A DNA stretch of 64,000 nt from Haloglomus halophilum (lineage in GTDB: Archaea; Halobacteriota; Halobacteria; Halobacteriales; Haloarculaceae). Shown here one piece after another: positions 24,748 through 33,062 of this stretch (positions are counted from its first letter, which is position 1; every line of letters starts with the position of its first letter). The DNA lies in contig NZ_CP101166.1 in the NCBI RefSeq assembly GCF_024298885.1, forward strand, positions 2,046,001 through 2,110,000, in the 5' to 3' direction. The position numbers and the translations under genes were made by a program. Under the pieces are notes generated by a model, which worked only from the letters and a program-made list of their open reading frames with translations, did no database searches and was not told the DNA's origin.

Positions 24748-24978
24748 CTACTCGGTGAGCGGGAGCGCAACGCCGAACACGAACGGGGAGAGCAGGGCTG
24801 TGAGTACCCCCAGTACGGTTAGGAGGAAGAGCAGACTGTGTTCCCATCCCGGAACCGTCATGCCGAGGCCATGCTGTATTGGCTCGGTGAGTTCCCCAAC
24901 TAGGAATGCGCTCACCCCCAACAGGAATCCAAATTTCGTGAGTCTGGCGTAATCGGTCGTGCTGGTACCTCTCTGCAT
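24748..24978 (-). CDS. Small two-helix membrane protein
   Basis: 76 residues: a short N-terminus (DYARLTKFGFLLGVSAFLVG), an amphipathic linker (ELTEPIQHGLGMTVPGWEHS) and a second helix ending in PFVFGVALPLTE. This matches a small membrane protein family I have seen in many haloarchaea; no function is assigned. It is divergent from the next small membrane protein gene. Confidence 0.7.
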   Translation of the reverse strand: MQRGTSTTDYARLTKFGFLLGVSAFLVGELTEPIQHGLGMTVPGWEHSLLFLLTVLGVLTALLSPFVFGVALPLTE

Positions 24979-25061
24979 GGGTGTACTTCTGCGGATGGGA
25001 GGGGCTATTATCTGCCTTTCGGCAAGCTAATCAATACACAGTACAGACACGGACAGTACCG

Positions 25062-25301
25062 ATGCGATTCCATACGCTCGAACTCCTCCCCGAACTCCTG
25101 GAACTGCTCCTCTCTGGCCTCGTCGCTATGGCGCTGTCCGTCGCGGGAGTGTACCTCGAACACTTCGCCTTCGTAACCGCTCAGGGTGGGGATACGACTC
25201 TTGGGCTGTGGGCTATCATCCCGGGTATCGTCTGTCTCGGATTCGCATATGCCATTACTACCGACAAAATCGTGCCAACCCTCGCTGAAATGAGAGCCTG
25301 A
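25062..25301 (+). CDS. Small two-helix membrane protein
   Basis: 79 residues from the ATG at 25062, preferred to the longer frame because the N-terminus MRFHTLELLPELLELLLSG then starts directly with a haloarchaeal-type amphipathic helix. Two membrane segments follow (VAMALSVAGVYLEHFAFV; LGLWAIIPGIVCLGFAYAI). Not recognised beyond being a short membrane protein; it shares an intergenic promoter region with the divergent gene at 24978. Confidence 0.65.
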   Translation: MRFHTLELLPELLELLLSGLVAMALSVAGVYLEHFAFVTAQGGDTTLGLWAIIPGIVCLGFAYAITTDKIVPTLAEMRA

Positions 25302-25489
25302 TTGTTTCCACCGGTAACTGCTAGCGTCGTCAGCGTAGTTGTGGGCAGATGTTTGATCGCTTTACCACTTGCTGGGGCTGATTCGTTTCTGGCCGACTCG
25401 CGCCCTGTATGCAGCACGGCTGCTGAAACCCGTCACCGACTGAGAGTTTCCACAAGCCAGTATTCAGATAATTCGTCCGACCTCCAACT

Positions 25490-26587
25490 TTAGTCGTAGG
25501 CGACCCCGCGGTCAGCCAACAGCGCTCCGAGAACGGTCGGGCGATCGGTCATGATGCCGTCGACGCCGATATCCAGTAGCCACTCCATCTCGCTCCGGTC
25601 GTTGATCACCCAGACGTGGACGGCGTAGCCGTTCGCGTGGGCCTTGCGGACGAACGCCTCGTCGACGATCTGGATGCCGTTGTAGGAGACGGGGACCTGC
25701 AGGACATCGTATCGGGGTTGGCGTACCCCAGGAAGCGGCCCCTGTGAACTCGCCCACTGGACTGCCGTCCGGCCCTGTCCGACCGCCGTCTGGACCTCTG
25801 GGGCCTGGAGCTTGAACCGTTCCAGCGCCGCATCGTCGAACGCGACGACGATGTCCGTCCCGACGCGGTCGTACTCGCGGAGGAGTTCGGCTGTTCTCTG
25901 CTCGACTTCATACGGTGGATTCCGCTCCTGCGTCGACGGGAGCGAGATGGTGAGGAACAGTTCCGTCGGCAGCTGGGTCGCGACCTCGAGTGTCTCCTCC
26001 AGCGTCGGAATCCGGAAGTCGTTGGGCTCGACTTCGATTCCGTTTCGGGGGCCCAGCCCCGGCGGGAGTTGTGTCTCACCGGTCGCGTACCCGCGATACT
26101 CGTACTGTCCGGCGGGCGCGTCGCGGGTCGTGCCGTCGCCCTCGACGAACCAGTAGGCAGCGTCCAGGTCCTTGAGCTCGGCGAGTCGCTGCTCGTTGAC
26201 GCGGCCGCTCCCGCCGGTCGTCCGGTTGACCGTCTGGTCGTGATAGACGACCGGCGTCTTCTCCGCTGTGGGCTTGAGATCGAGTTCGAACATATCGATC
26301 CCCGTTGCGGTCGCCTGCTTCAGGCCGAACAGGGTGTTCTCCGGCACTTCGAGCAGGCCGCCCCGGTGCCCGATGTTGAGCACACGTCGGTCGGGCCAGG
26401 GGTTCCCGTTCAGGTCCAGCGGGTTGTCGATCGGCGTGGCCGAGGCGCGTCCGAGGAACGGTAGCCCAGCCGCGACGCCGGCAGTACGGAGGAGGGTTCG
26501 GCGGGTCGTCGATGGTGCTGTGTTCCGTTCGGCCGATTCGTTTCCGGGGGAAGCCGATGTCCGTTCCGCCCGACGGTCCTCGTGCAT
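25490..26587 (-). CDS. Tat-exported glycerophosphodiester phosphodiesterase
   Basis: 365 residues. A Tat signal (TTRRTLLRTAGVAAGLPFLG) lies about 30 residues from the start. The mature part is a GDPD TIM barrel: LNIGHRGGLLEVPENTLFGL (catalytic His and Arg), FELDLKPTAEKTPVVYHD (metal Glu/Asp and second His), and the closing VWVINDRSEMEWLLDIGVDG then IMTDRP. It would hydrolyse glycerophosphodiesters to glycerol-3-phosphate and an alcohol outside the cell, serving phosphate or carbon salvage. An insert of ~40 residues (YWFVEGDGTTRDAPAGQYEY) interrupts the usual order. Confidence 0.9.
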   Translation of the reverse strand: MHEDRRAERTSASPGNESAERNTAPSTTRRTLLRTAGVAAGLPFLGRASATPIDNPLDLNGNPWPDRRVLNIGHRGGLLEVPENTLFGLKQATATGIDMFELDLKPTAEKTPVVYHDQTVNRTTGGSGRVNEQRLAELKDLDAAYWFVEGDGTTRDAPAGQYEYRGYATGETQLPPGLGPRNGIEVEPNDFRIPTLEETLEVATQLPTELFLTISLPSTQERNPPYEVEQRTAELLREYDRVGTDIVVAFDDAALERFKLQAPEVQTAVGQGRTAVQWASSQGPLPGVRQPRYDVLQVPVSYNGIQIVDEAFVRKAHANGYAVHVWVINDRSEMEWLLDIGVDGIMTDRPTVLGALLADRGVAYD

Positions 26588-26676
26588 GGCCGCTGGCTCG
26601 CCTGTAGCGTGGTTAACGGTTGAGCCGTCTGTCTCCGGAGGTATCTAAGGGTGTACTACGGGGCCTTCGACGGCAG

Positions 26677-26705
26677 TGTTGAAAGCTCCCGCTCGCTGGG
26701 CTGGC
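26677..26705. repeat. Half copy of the inverted-repeat element
   Basis: GTTGAAAGCTCCCGCTCGCTGG resembles the left end of the elements at 7183 and 30997. No matching CTTTCAG right end is found within the next 150 bases, so it is a solo end or decayed copy. It lies in the 256-base gap upstream of the FilR1-type regulator, where nothing else is recognised. Confidence 0.45.
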
Positions 26706-26843
26706 GGGTACGTCTCGCTCGGGTCGGTAACCTGGGAGGGGTGGCTGGAAACCGAATATGGGGCGAATTGACCCCCTCTCGCTGGGCGACCCTCCCAAGG
26801 ACCTGATGCGAGGGTTTTCGGTAGCCGGCGTTTAGAATCAGAT

Positions 26844-27653
26844 ATGCCGGCAGCGGACGCCGCACAGTTCCTCGCAGGGTCGACAGAACGGCGACAACTC
26901 TTGGTTCGTCTCTTGGAGGGTGCCGGGTCCCCAGCCGATCTGGCGTCGGACCTGCCGCTCTCACGACGGAGCGTCCAGCGGCATCTCGGTCAGTTCGTCG
27001 ATCGCGGCTGGGCCGTCAAGGAGTCCGGCCAGTATCGACTCACGGTTACCGGTGAGCTCGTCGTTGAGGAGCACACGGCATATCTGGAGACTCTCGAGCG
27101 TATCGAGGCATTCAGCGACTTCTTCGCCCATCTCCCGGATCGGGAGCATGCGCCCGAGCCACGGTGGCTCGATGATGCCACGCTCGCGACTGCAACGGGC
27201 GACAACCCCCAGGCACCGGTCCACTGCTATCTCGAACACATCAGGACGTTCGAGACGGACCACATCCGCATGGTATCGCCGGTGTTGAGTCGGCTCTTCC
27301 ACGAGGCACATGCGGACCTGGCGCTGGACGGTGTGCACACGGAACTGGTTCTCTCGACGGCGACGATCGAGCGGGCCCGGGAGTTGAATCCCGCCGAGTT
27401 CACCATCGTCACGAGTGTCGACGTGCTCGATCTCTACCGATATCCATCGACCATCGGGTTCGGGCTCACGCTCGGGGACGACCGCATCATCATCGGTGCC
27501 TACGATGCCGAGGGGCAGCTTCGGGCCTGTGTCGTCTCCGAGAACCCCGACCTCATACGATGGGGCGAGGAGCGATTCGAGCGGTATCGGGACGACGCCG
27601 ATCCGATCGAGCCGTCGGTTTCACGCCCGTTCTCGTTCGGCGACCGGACCTGA
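26844..27653 (+). CDS. Winged-helix transcriptional regulator with FilR1-type sensor domain
   Basis: 269 residues. Residues about 8-80 form an HTH (GSTERRQLLVRLLEGAGSPA, SLSRRSVQRHLGQFVDRGWA pattern). Residues about 120-255 match the DUF1724/FilR1 middle domain found in archaeal regulators (HIRMVSPVLSRLFHEAHADL, TELVLSTATIERARELN, IGFGLTLGDDRIIIGAYDAE). It is probably a ligand-responsive repressor. The next gene, an SDR-type oxidoreductase, starts 83 bases downstream on the same strand and is a plausible target. Confidence 0.82.
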   Translation: MPAADAAQFLAGSTERRQLLVRLLEGAGSPADLASDLPLSRRSVQRHLGQFVDRGWAVKESGQYRLTVTGELVVEEHTAYLETLERIEAFSDFFAHLPDREHAPEPRWLDDATLATATGDNPQAPVHCYLEHIRTFETDHIRMVSPVLSRLFHEAHADLALDGVHTELVLSTATIERARELNPAEFTIVTSVDVLDLYRYPSTIGFGLTLGDDRIIIGAYDAEGQLRACVVSENPDLIRWGEERFERYRDDADPIEPSVSRPFSFGDRT

Positions 27654-27736
27654 CCGCCAACTGCTGACGCGTCCGTCAGGGGGTGTCACAGCCGCCAGCA
27701 GATATCGTCAATCCCGAGGTGGCCGTAGTGACTCCC

Positions 27737-29002
27737 ATGGATGTACTCGTTGTCGGCGGAACCGGTTTCATCGGTAGCCGTCTGAGCCGAACGCTTCACG
27801 AGCAGGGGCACTCGGTGACCGCCCTCTCACGAAGTCCCGGCGACGAGCCCCTTCCGGATGGTATTCGGACTGTCGCCGGCGACGTGACCGAGTACGACTC
27901 GATTGAGTCGGCATTCGCTGGTCAGGATGCCGTGGTCAATCTGGTGGCGCTCTCGCCGCTGTTCACGCCAGCCGGTGGCAACGAACAGCACGAGCGAGTC
28001 CATCTCGGTGGCACCCGAAACGTCGTGCGAGCCGTGGAGGCACACGATGTGGAGCGACTGATCCAGTTGAGCGCTCTGGGTGCCGACCCCGACGGGGCGA
28101 CAGCCTACATCCGTGCGAAGGGTGCAGCCGAACGCGTCGTGCAGGAGGCTGCGCTCGACTGGGTCATCGTCCGCCCGTCGGTCGTTTTCGGCGACGGTGG
28201 TGAGTTCATCCCGTTCACCAAGCTGTTGACGACGCCCTACCTGACGGGACTCCCAGGGGGTGGGGCGACGATGTTCCAGCCGATTTGGGTTGGCGACCTC
28301 GTCTCGATGCTGGTAGACGCGGTCGAGGACGACCGGCACGTCGGGTCGGTGTACGAACTCGGCGGCCCCGATACACTCACGCTGGCTGACGTGGCCAAGC
28401 AGGTGTATCATACCGAAGGACGGCCCTGCTTCGTCCTCCCGATTCCGATGGCTGTCGCTCGCCTCGGGCTGACGGTTGGGGAGAAACTCCCCGGCTTCCC
28501 CATGGGTGCCGACCAGTTTCGCTCGCTCCAGTTCGACAACACGGTCTCGGAGAACGATATCGAGGCATTCGGACAGCGGCCGTCCAATCTGCGTACGCTT
28601 GAGGGCTATCTTACCGAGCGTAGCGCAGCCGCCGATGCCAAGGCCCGTTCGAGCTGGATGGCTCTCTCGACGCTGGCCCTGTTCGGGCTCCTGGGTGGTG
28701 GCTGGCTCCTCCCAACCGTCGTCGATATCTACAGCTACGGCGGCCTGCCACGTCTCGCGTTCCTCCCATCGTACCTCGTCTCGATACTCACCTACGACGG
28801 GGGGCTCGGTCTCGAACGCGTCGCGTCTGCACTCGCCCCGGCCGCACCCGTCGATGGAGGAACCTTGTGGACGGTTGGGCTCTTCCTCACGTTCTATCTC
28901 GTCGCCGTGCTGAGTACGTGGTTCGGCCGACGTCTGCGAGTTACTGCTGTATCGATACAGTCGGATGGTGACCGTCCTGGACAGGACGGCGAATCTGTCT
29001 GA
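27737..29002 (+). CDS. NDUFA9/SDR-type NAD(P)-binding protein with C-terminal membrane domain
   Basis: 421 residues from the ATG at 27737, where the Rossmann motif begins (MDVLVVGGTGFIGSRLSRTL). It follows the atypical SDR pattern of complex I NDUFA9-like proteins: VAGDVTEYDSIESAF, VVNLVALSPLF, LIQLSALGADPDGATAYIRA and WVIVRPSVVFGDG. Tyr and Lys of the classical YxxxK are in a YIRAKG segment. The C-terminal ~110 residues carry about three hydrophobic helices (ALFGLLGGGWLLPTVVDIY; VGLFLTFYLVAVLSTWF). The substrate is unknown; quinone or lipid-linked redox chemistry is possible. Confidence 0.8.
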   Translation: MDVLVVGGTGFIGSRLSRTLHEQGHSVTALSRSPGDEPLPDGIRTVAGDVTEYDSIESAFAGQDAVVNLVALSPLFTPAGGNEQHERVHLGGTRNVVRAVEAHDVERLIQLSALGADPDGATAYIRAKGAAERVVQEAALDWVIVRPSVVFGDGGEFIPFTKLLTTPYLTGLPGGGATMFQPIWVGDLVSMLVDAVEDDRHVGSVYELGGPDTLTLADVAKQVYHTEGRPCFVLPIPMAVARLGLTVGEKLPGFPMGADQFRSLQFDNTVSENDIEAFGQRPSNLRTLEGYLTERSAAADAKARSSWMALSTLALFGLLGGGWLLPTVVDIYSYGGLPRLAFLPSYLVSILTYDGGLGLERVASALAPAAPVDGGTLWTVGLFLTFYLVAVLSTWFGRRLRVTAVSIQSDGDRPGQDGESV

Positions 29003-29121
29003 GGCCCCAGGGATGGTTGCTCTGGGGGGTAGAGAGTTGCTGAGCTCGGAGCCCGGTACACAAGCTGTTGCCGGAGCTGTCGGAGTCAGTTCCTGTCCAA
29101 CCTCGAGGCACTGTTCGGGGG

Positions 29122-29220
29122 CCCGACGACCATCTGGAAATGCTGCGGTCGGCACTGAATGTCGGTGATGGAGAAATCATCGATCTGGAGGCCGAGCCAG
29201 TGGTGCCTGACGAAGGGTGA
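29122..29220 (+). pseudogene. Remnant of a second xseB gene
   Basis: The frame reads PDDHLEMLRSALNVGDGEII then DLEAEPVVPDEG and stops at 29218-29220. It corresponds to the last 35 residues of XseB at 24107 (DDHLETLRADLDVGDGEII). Upstream a degenerate LEALFG-like bit in another frame suggests a frameshift. No start, so not functional. Confidence 0.7.
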
Positions 29221-29252
29221 ACACGAATGCCTGCCTCCGAATGAATCGAAAA

Positions 29253-30893
29253 TCACGAGAACTGTGTCTCGAGCATGTCTGTAGCCGTATCCATGTTGAA
29301 CAGTCCGGAGCCGTAGAAGATAGACAACGGCAATTCGCGGTCGTCTGCTGCATACCGTTCCCGCCACACCTCTGCTAACTCTTTGAAGTCGACTGCCCGA
29401 ATCAACCGGATGTCTTTCCCGGTCTGCATCTCCAACTGCTCCGCGTTTGTCGCTGCCTGGTCTGTGAAGTCAGGAGCGATTATCAAGAACCATTCAACGT
29501 CGTGCTGGCCGTCCTTCGTGTCGATGTAGTTCTTGATCTTGCTTCGCGTGTCGCTTCCGAGCCGGAACTTCCGGCGTCTGCGCTTGTTATCCCAGAGTAA
29601 CCACTTGCCATCCTGCTCGATTTCGCCATCTGCGACCACACCACCTGCTTGCTGGCCCAGCTGGTTCGTCCCTTTCAGATTGAAGGCTTCGCGGAAGATC
29701 TCCGCTGTTGCATCCTCGAACAGGATATCGAGTTTCTCCTCGGCGTTATCGGCATCGACGAGATCTTGGATCTGGGGTGGCACTTGCTTGACCGCCCCGT
29801 TCGCGATTTCCTCGAAGACCTCCAGATACAGATCGACTGCTGGCTCGCTATCGTCGACCGTCTTCTGTGACTGCTCGAAGTATTCGATAATCGCGGCTAC
29901 CATCTCGTCGGTTTTCCGCTTGTGTGCATCGAGGTTGTACTGGTCGACGATTGCCTTCAGATCCTCTTTCGAGACGACTGTTTTCAGGAGCTCGCTCGGA
30001 TAGACTCCGGCTGCGACGATGTTCTCCCGGCGTTCCTGATTCCGGCCATAGTTCTTCCCCGTGACACCGAACGTTTCCCGGGCCTCGATTAATACCGCTT
30101 GCCGATCGAACGGTTCGAGCGTCTCCAGCATCTGCAGGAAGTTCTCGTCGGACATTTCGTAGTAGAGCCAGTCCCGGACGACCTCGATGTAGTCCTCCGG
30201 AATGCCGACGAGTTCGTCGTAGTCCTCACCGTTGACCTCGTAGACAAGTGCTTGCTCCTGAAGCGACCAGAGCCCCTTTTCAATCGTGTCGCGAGCGTGT
30301 TCGGGGCTGTCGGACCGGGAGACCTTCGGGAAGCGATCGATAGCTGAGAGCCGGTGGAACACGTCGAGCCACGTGTAGTACTCGTGTTTGCTCTCCTGGG
30401 CGCGATTGTGGAGTTCGAAGTAGCTATGCATCATATGGAGCTCCGAGTCGTCGATATTGTTCTCGTAGTCGACCGCTGCCTGGGCGAGATGCAGGAGATC
30501 GTCGGTCTCGGAGAACCCGCCGTCCTCATAGCGCTCGATAAGGGTGAGTTGCCAGTTCTGGACTGCGTCCAGTAGGTCGCTTTTCTCCATACTGTAGCCG
30601 GCCTGCTGGATGAGTTGTCGGAGAATCCCGTACCGGATGACGAGGGCCTGATACGGAGAATCGTTGATCGAACTCAGCCGTGGCGGCGTGAAGTCATTGA
30701 GTTCCGTTCGAACGCGTTCCTCATCGGCGAGGGCTGGAACGTACGTTCTCAGATATTTCTCCCGATCGCTGAATCCATCGTGCTTGAACGCCTCGGGGTC
30801 GAAATCGTCGGTTTTCGCCTTCGTATCGTCTTTGATGAATCGTTTTCGCTCGTAGCTGTTCCAGTCCCTATCGATGAGGTCGCGTAGTTTCAT
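29253..30893 (-). CDS. Large nuclease with FokI-like PD-(D/E)xK domain
   Basis: 546 residues. The first ~370 residues are helical, without a family I recognise. The C-terminal ~170 residues resemble the FokI cleavage domain: LFEDATAEIFREAFNLKG, then VVADGEIEQDGKWLLWDNKR with the DG...D-x-K catalytic spacing (WDNK), IKNYIDTKD, WFLIIAPDFTD and a final IRLIRAVDFKELAEVW. FokI-type domains need dimerisation to cut DNA. There is no methyltransferase or specificity partner beside it. Codon use and base composition are more AT-rich than the flanks, which suggests separate acquisition. A standalone defence nuclease is the best guess. Confidence 0.72.
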   Translation of the reverse strand: MKLRDLIDRDWNSYERKRFIKDDTKAKTDDFDPEAFKHDGFSDREKYLRTYVPALADEERVRTELNDFTPPRLSSINDSPYQALVIRYGILRQLIQQAGYSMEKSDLLDAVQNWQLTLIERYEDGGFSETDDLLHLAQAAVDYENNIDDSELHMMHSYFELHNRAQESKHEYYTWLDVFHRLSAIDRFPKVSRSDSPEHARDTIEKGLWSLQEQALVYEVNGEDYDELVGIPEDYIEVVRDWLYYEMSDENFLQMLETLEPFDRQAVLIEARETFGVTGKNYGRNQERRENIVAAGVYPSELLKTVVSKEDLKAIVDQYNLDAHKRKTDEMVAAIIEYFEQSQKTVDDSEPAVDLYLEVFEEIANGAVKQVPPQIQDLVDADNAEEKLDILFEDATAEIFREAFNLKGTNQLGQQAGGVVADGEIEQDGKWLLWDNKRRRRKFRLGSDTRSKIKNYIDTKDGQHDVEWFLIIAPDFTDQAATNAEQLEMQTGKDIRLIRAVDFKELAEVWRERYAADDRELPLSIFYGSGLFNMDTATDMLETQFS

Positions 30894-30996
30894 CTTCCTC
30901 TCCCGTTATTTTCAGAATTACTTCAATTTATGTGCCGAATCTACTCCGCATATCGCTAAAAAATTCGTGTAGCAGTGGTGTCACTCGGCTGCTAGT

Positions 30997-31104
30997 GTTG
31001 AAAGCCCCCAGTCGCTCGCCCGGTTGCGACTCGCTGCGCTCCTCGCGTTGCTGCGGTGCTTGCGTCGTTTCACCGGGGCGAGCGACTGGCCCCTTTCAGC
31101 CCCG
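30997..31104. repeat. Inverted-repeat element with conserved ends, copy 2
   Basis: Left end GTTGAAAGCCCCC then AGTCGCTCGCCC; right end GGGCGAGCGACT then GGCCCCTTTCAGCC. The outer ends match copy 1 (7183), but the inner arms AGTCGCTCGCCC / GGGCGAGCGACT differ in sequence while staying fully complementary. The loop is about 45 bases and again holds CTCGCTGCGCTCC-like words. Confidence 0.75.
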
Positions 31105-31159
31105 CCCGATCCCGTGGTGTGCCGAGCATGAGCCCGCCTGCTCGGTGTGTGCTCCCGCT

Positions 31160-31190
31160 GGTTTGTGGCCCCCGCGACGGGTGGCGGGGC
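31160..31190 (+). promoter_or_regulatory. Shared upstream module, copy E
   Basis: GGTTTGTG then GCCCC-CGCGACGGGTGGC-GGGGC at 31168-31190. The loop is longer by 3 bases but keeps GACGGGTG, and GC/GC inside it can extend the stem with one bulged C. It ends 20 bases before the ATG at 31211. Confidence 0.62.
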
Positions 31191-31210
31191 GATTGCCCCG
31201 CGGAGCGACT

Positions 31211-31636
31211 ATGGATTCGGATACTCCCGATACGACCCGTTGTACCGAGTTCCCAACCGGCTTCGAGCCGCTCGACGAAATCGACCTGGCGATACCGAAC
31301 GACTGGGACGACGCCGCGATCGCAGCGCTCGTCGACCGGGTGCTCGCGGCGGTTGCCGAAGGTGAGTTGGCTGCGGAGTACCGGTCGCGTAACCTCTGGG
31401 GGTCGAAGCTGGTCCGGTATCTGCCCGAGGAGGACGGCTGGTGGTTCGAGAAGCGCCTCTACGATGCCCGCATCGGGTGGCAGTCCGTCTCGAAGTCCCG
31501 CGCCGAGGTGCGTGGGGACCTGACGCGGTGGCTCTCGCGTGAGACCTCGCGAGCTCGCGATCGGGATATCGGCCAGTTCGTGGATCGGGACGACGCGTTC
31601 GTCGTGTGCCCGGTCGAGGCGTTGCGCGATAACTGA
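31211..31636 (+). CDS. Hypothetical protein of the shared-module set
   Basis: 141 residues from the ATG at 31211; the open frame extends upstream to 30932, but the shared module and spacing fix this start. The protein is acidic and soluble. Recognisable features are a helical segment (AAIAALVDRVLAAVAEGELA) and a Trp-rich stretch (EEDGWWFEKRLYDARIGWQS). No known family comes to mind. Membership of the module set links it to the TFB, SWIM, DUF6735-like and ArdC genes. Confidence 0.7.
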   Translation: MDSDTPDTTRCTEFPTGFEPLDEIDLAIPNDWDDAAIAALVDRVLAAVAEGELAAEYRSRNLWGSKLVRYLPEEDGWWFEKRLYDARIGWQSVSKSRAEVRGDLTRWLSRETSRARDRDIGQFVDRDDAFVVCPVEALRDN

Positions 31637-32004
31637 TTGCCGGCTGGCGGGCGGCCGGTTCGCAGCTCGGGTTCGTGAAGCGGAGGGGCTCCGTTGTTGG
31701 TGCTGGGGTGAGCTGCCGAGCCGAGCGTCTGCTGGGTGGTTGGGGTGGGTCGTCGACGGCCCGTCACGCTCGCCACGTGCGGGCGGGCGCGGCACTCGTC
31801 ACCGACCGTTCCGGGCGTGCGGCGCCTGCGGCGCCGTTCCGGGCGTCCGGTTTGACGCCAGCGGGTTAGGCGGTCGCTCCCTGCGCTCCGGTAGGTGCTC
31901 GGGAGTGCCCTCGCTCGCTACGCTCGCTCGGTGACAGCCTAACTCCGCTGGACGTTTGCGCCCGCCCGGTTGGCGCGCGTGACTGGTTGGGGCCCGAGCA
32001 GACT

Positions 32005-32055
32005 GCGCTCTCGCTCGCGCCCCTGCGGGGCGCTCGGAGGCGCGAGCGAGAGCGC
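32005..32055. repeat. Perfect 17-bp inverted repeat
   Basis: GCGCTCTCGCTCGCGCC and GGCGCGAGCGAGAGCGC are exact reverse complements separated by 17 bases. The RNA hairpin would be very stable. It may end transcription from the left or be part of the same repeat culture as 7183 and 30997. Confidence 0.65.
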
Positions 32056-32084
32056 TGGTGCTGGTTCGGTCGGTCGTGGAAGGT

Positions 32085-32106
32085 GCCCCGTGCTGGAACA
32101 CGGGGC
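32085..32106 (+). promoter_or_regulatory. Hairpin upstream of the OB-fold gene
   Basis: GCCCCGTG-CTGGAA-CACGGGGC, an 8-base perfect stem. It begins and ends like the GCCCC/GGGGC stem of the shared module and is also followed by a GCG-containing stretch, but has no GACGGG loop and no GGTTT box, so it is kept apart from that family. Confidence 0.45.
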
Positions 32107-32144
32107 GTCGGACGCTCTGGTGAGCGACTTCAGGTAATACCGCA

Positions 32145-33002
32145 ATGTCGAGTAACAACGTAATCGGTGAAAAGGTTTCAGTCGAGTCGGCGGATGAACA
32201 GGTTGCGGTCGAGGCGGAGGAGCCCGAACTGCGTGCGACAGTGGAGCTGCGGTCGCAGGCGAAGATCGATTCGGAGACGATCGCGAAGATCGACGGGACA
32301 GCCGAGCGTGAGCACCCGTACGGGATGACGCTCGTTGCAGAGGAGAAGTGGGAGGCGCGTGAGCAGGAGAAGGCCCGGACGCGATCGCGGTCGGATGGTC
32401 CCGTGAACGAGCGGCGCGAGGCGGAAGCGCGGGTGACGGCGGCATATGGCAGTCGGCGCGAGCGTGAGACGTTCGCCCGGCGACGAGCGGGCGTGGACCC
32501 GTTGGCCGGGCCGGACAGCGCGGACCCGCGTGCAAAGCTGGATGCGGCGACGCTGGCGGAGGTCAACCAGCAGGCGCAGCGAATCCAGGAGACGGTGCGC
32601 GAATGCGGCAGTCGGGCGGCCATCAGCCGACAGTTGGCTGAACGGGTCGCTCGGGGGCAGGGCGTCACCGAGGCGACGCTGGACGTGCTGGACGCGGAGC
32701 GCCGGCGTGCAGGGACGGTCGTGCCCATCGGGGAGTTGGAAGACGTGCCCCGGAAGGAGGTCTCGGTCGAGGGTGAGTGGATTGAGGATTGGACGCCCTC
32801 GAACAGTGCAATCCAGCAAGTCGGGTTGTTGGAAGACCAGACAGGTCGAACGAAGGTGACGGTCTGGCAGAAGAGTCGCCAGCCGTTGATCGATGAGGGT
32901 GAACGTGTTCGGATTCGGGCGGCCGCGACGAGCTGGTACCAGGGGCGGGTGTCGCTCGCGTTGACTGCCGACAGTCAGGTCGTCTTCCCTGACCGGGCTT
33001 AG
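32145..33002 (+). CDS. OB-fold ssDNA-binding-like protein
   Basis: 285 residues. The C-terminal ~95 residues form an RPA/SOSS-B-like OB fold: GTVVPIGELEDVPRKEVSVE, then GLLEDQTGRTKVTVW, GERVRIRAAATSWYQGRVSL. The N-terminal two thirds are charged and helical (EEKWEAREQEKARTRSRSDG), with a second helical module (VRECGSRAAISRQLAERVA). Haloarchaeal plasmids often encode such proteins, probably to protect single-stranded DNA during replication or transfer. A canonical hairpin terminator overlaps the stop codon. Confidence 0.78.
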   Translation: MSSNNVIGEKVSVESADEQVAVEAEEPELRATVELRSQAKIDSETIAKIDGTAEREHPYGMTLVAEEKWEAREQEKARTRSRSDGPVNERREAEARVTAAYGSRRERETFARRRAGVDPLAGPDSADPRAKLDAATLAEVNQQAQRIQETVRECGSRAAISRQLAERVARGQGVTEATLDVLDAERRRAGTVVPIGELEDVPRKEVSVEGEWIEDWTPSNSAIQQVGLLEDQTGRTKVTVWQKSRQPLIDEGERVRIRAAATSWYQGRVSLALTADSQVVFPDRA

Positions 33003-33026
33003 CGGGGCTGCCCCGCTCTTTCTTTC
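33001..33026 (+). terminator. Hairpin terminator after the OB-fold gene
   Basis: AGCGGGG-CTG-CCCCGCT (33001-33017) is a perfect 7-base stem starting at the stop codon, followed by the pyrimidine-rich tract CTTTCTTTC. Confidence 0.6.
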
Positions 33027-33062
33027 GTGATGGCCACCACCCGCCAGCCGCCTCCCCACCCA

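Larger units (their letters stand above)
31637..32144. other. Gene-free GC-rich region with nested inverted repeats
   Basis: No credible gene; long minus-strand frames here are composition artefacts. Three dyads are visible: CCAGCGGGTTAGGC (31858-31871) with GCCTAACTCCGCTGG (31937-31951), one bulge; a perfect 17-base stem, 32005-32021 with 32039-32055; and GCCCCGTG-CTGGAA-CACGGGGC at 32085-32106, which ends 38 bases before the OB-fold gene. Confidence 0.6.

Noticed and set aside
31799-32728. 309-codon minus-strand frame
   Set aside because: Spans the hairpin region and the antisense of the OB-fold gene; Ser/Arg/Ala-rich without motifs.
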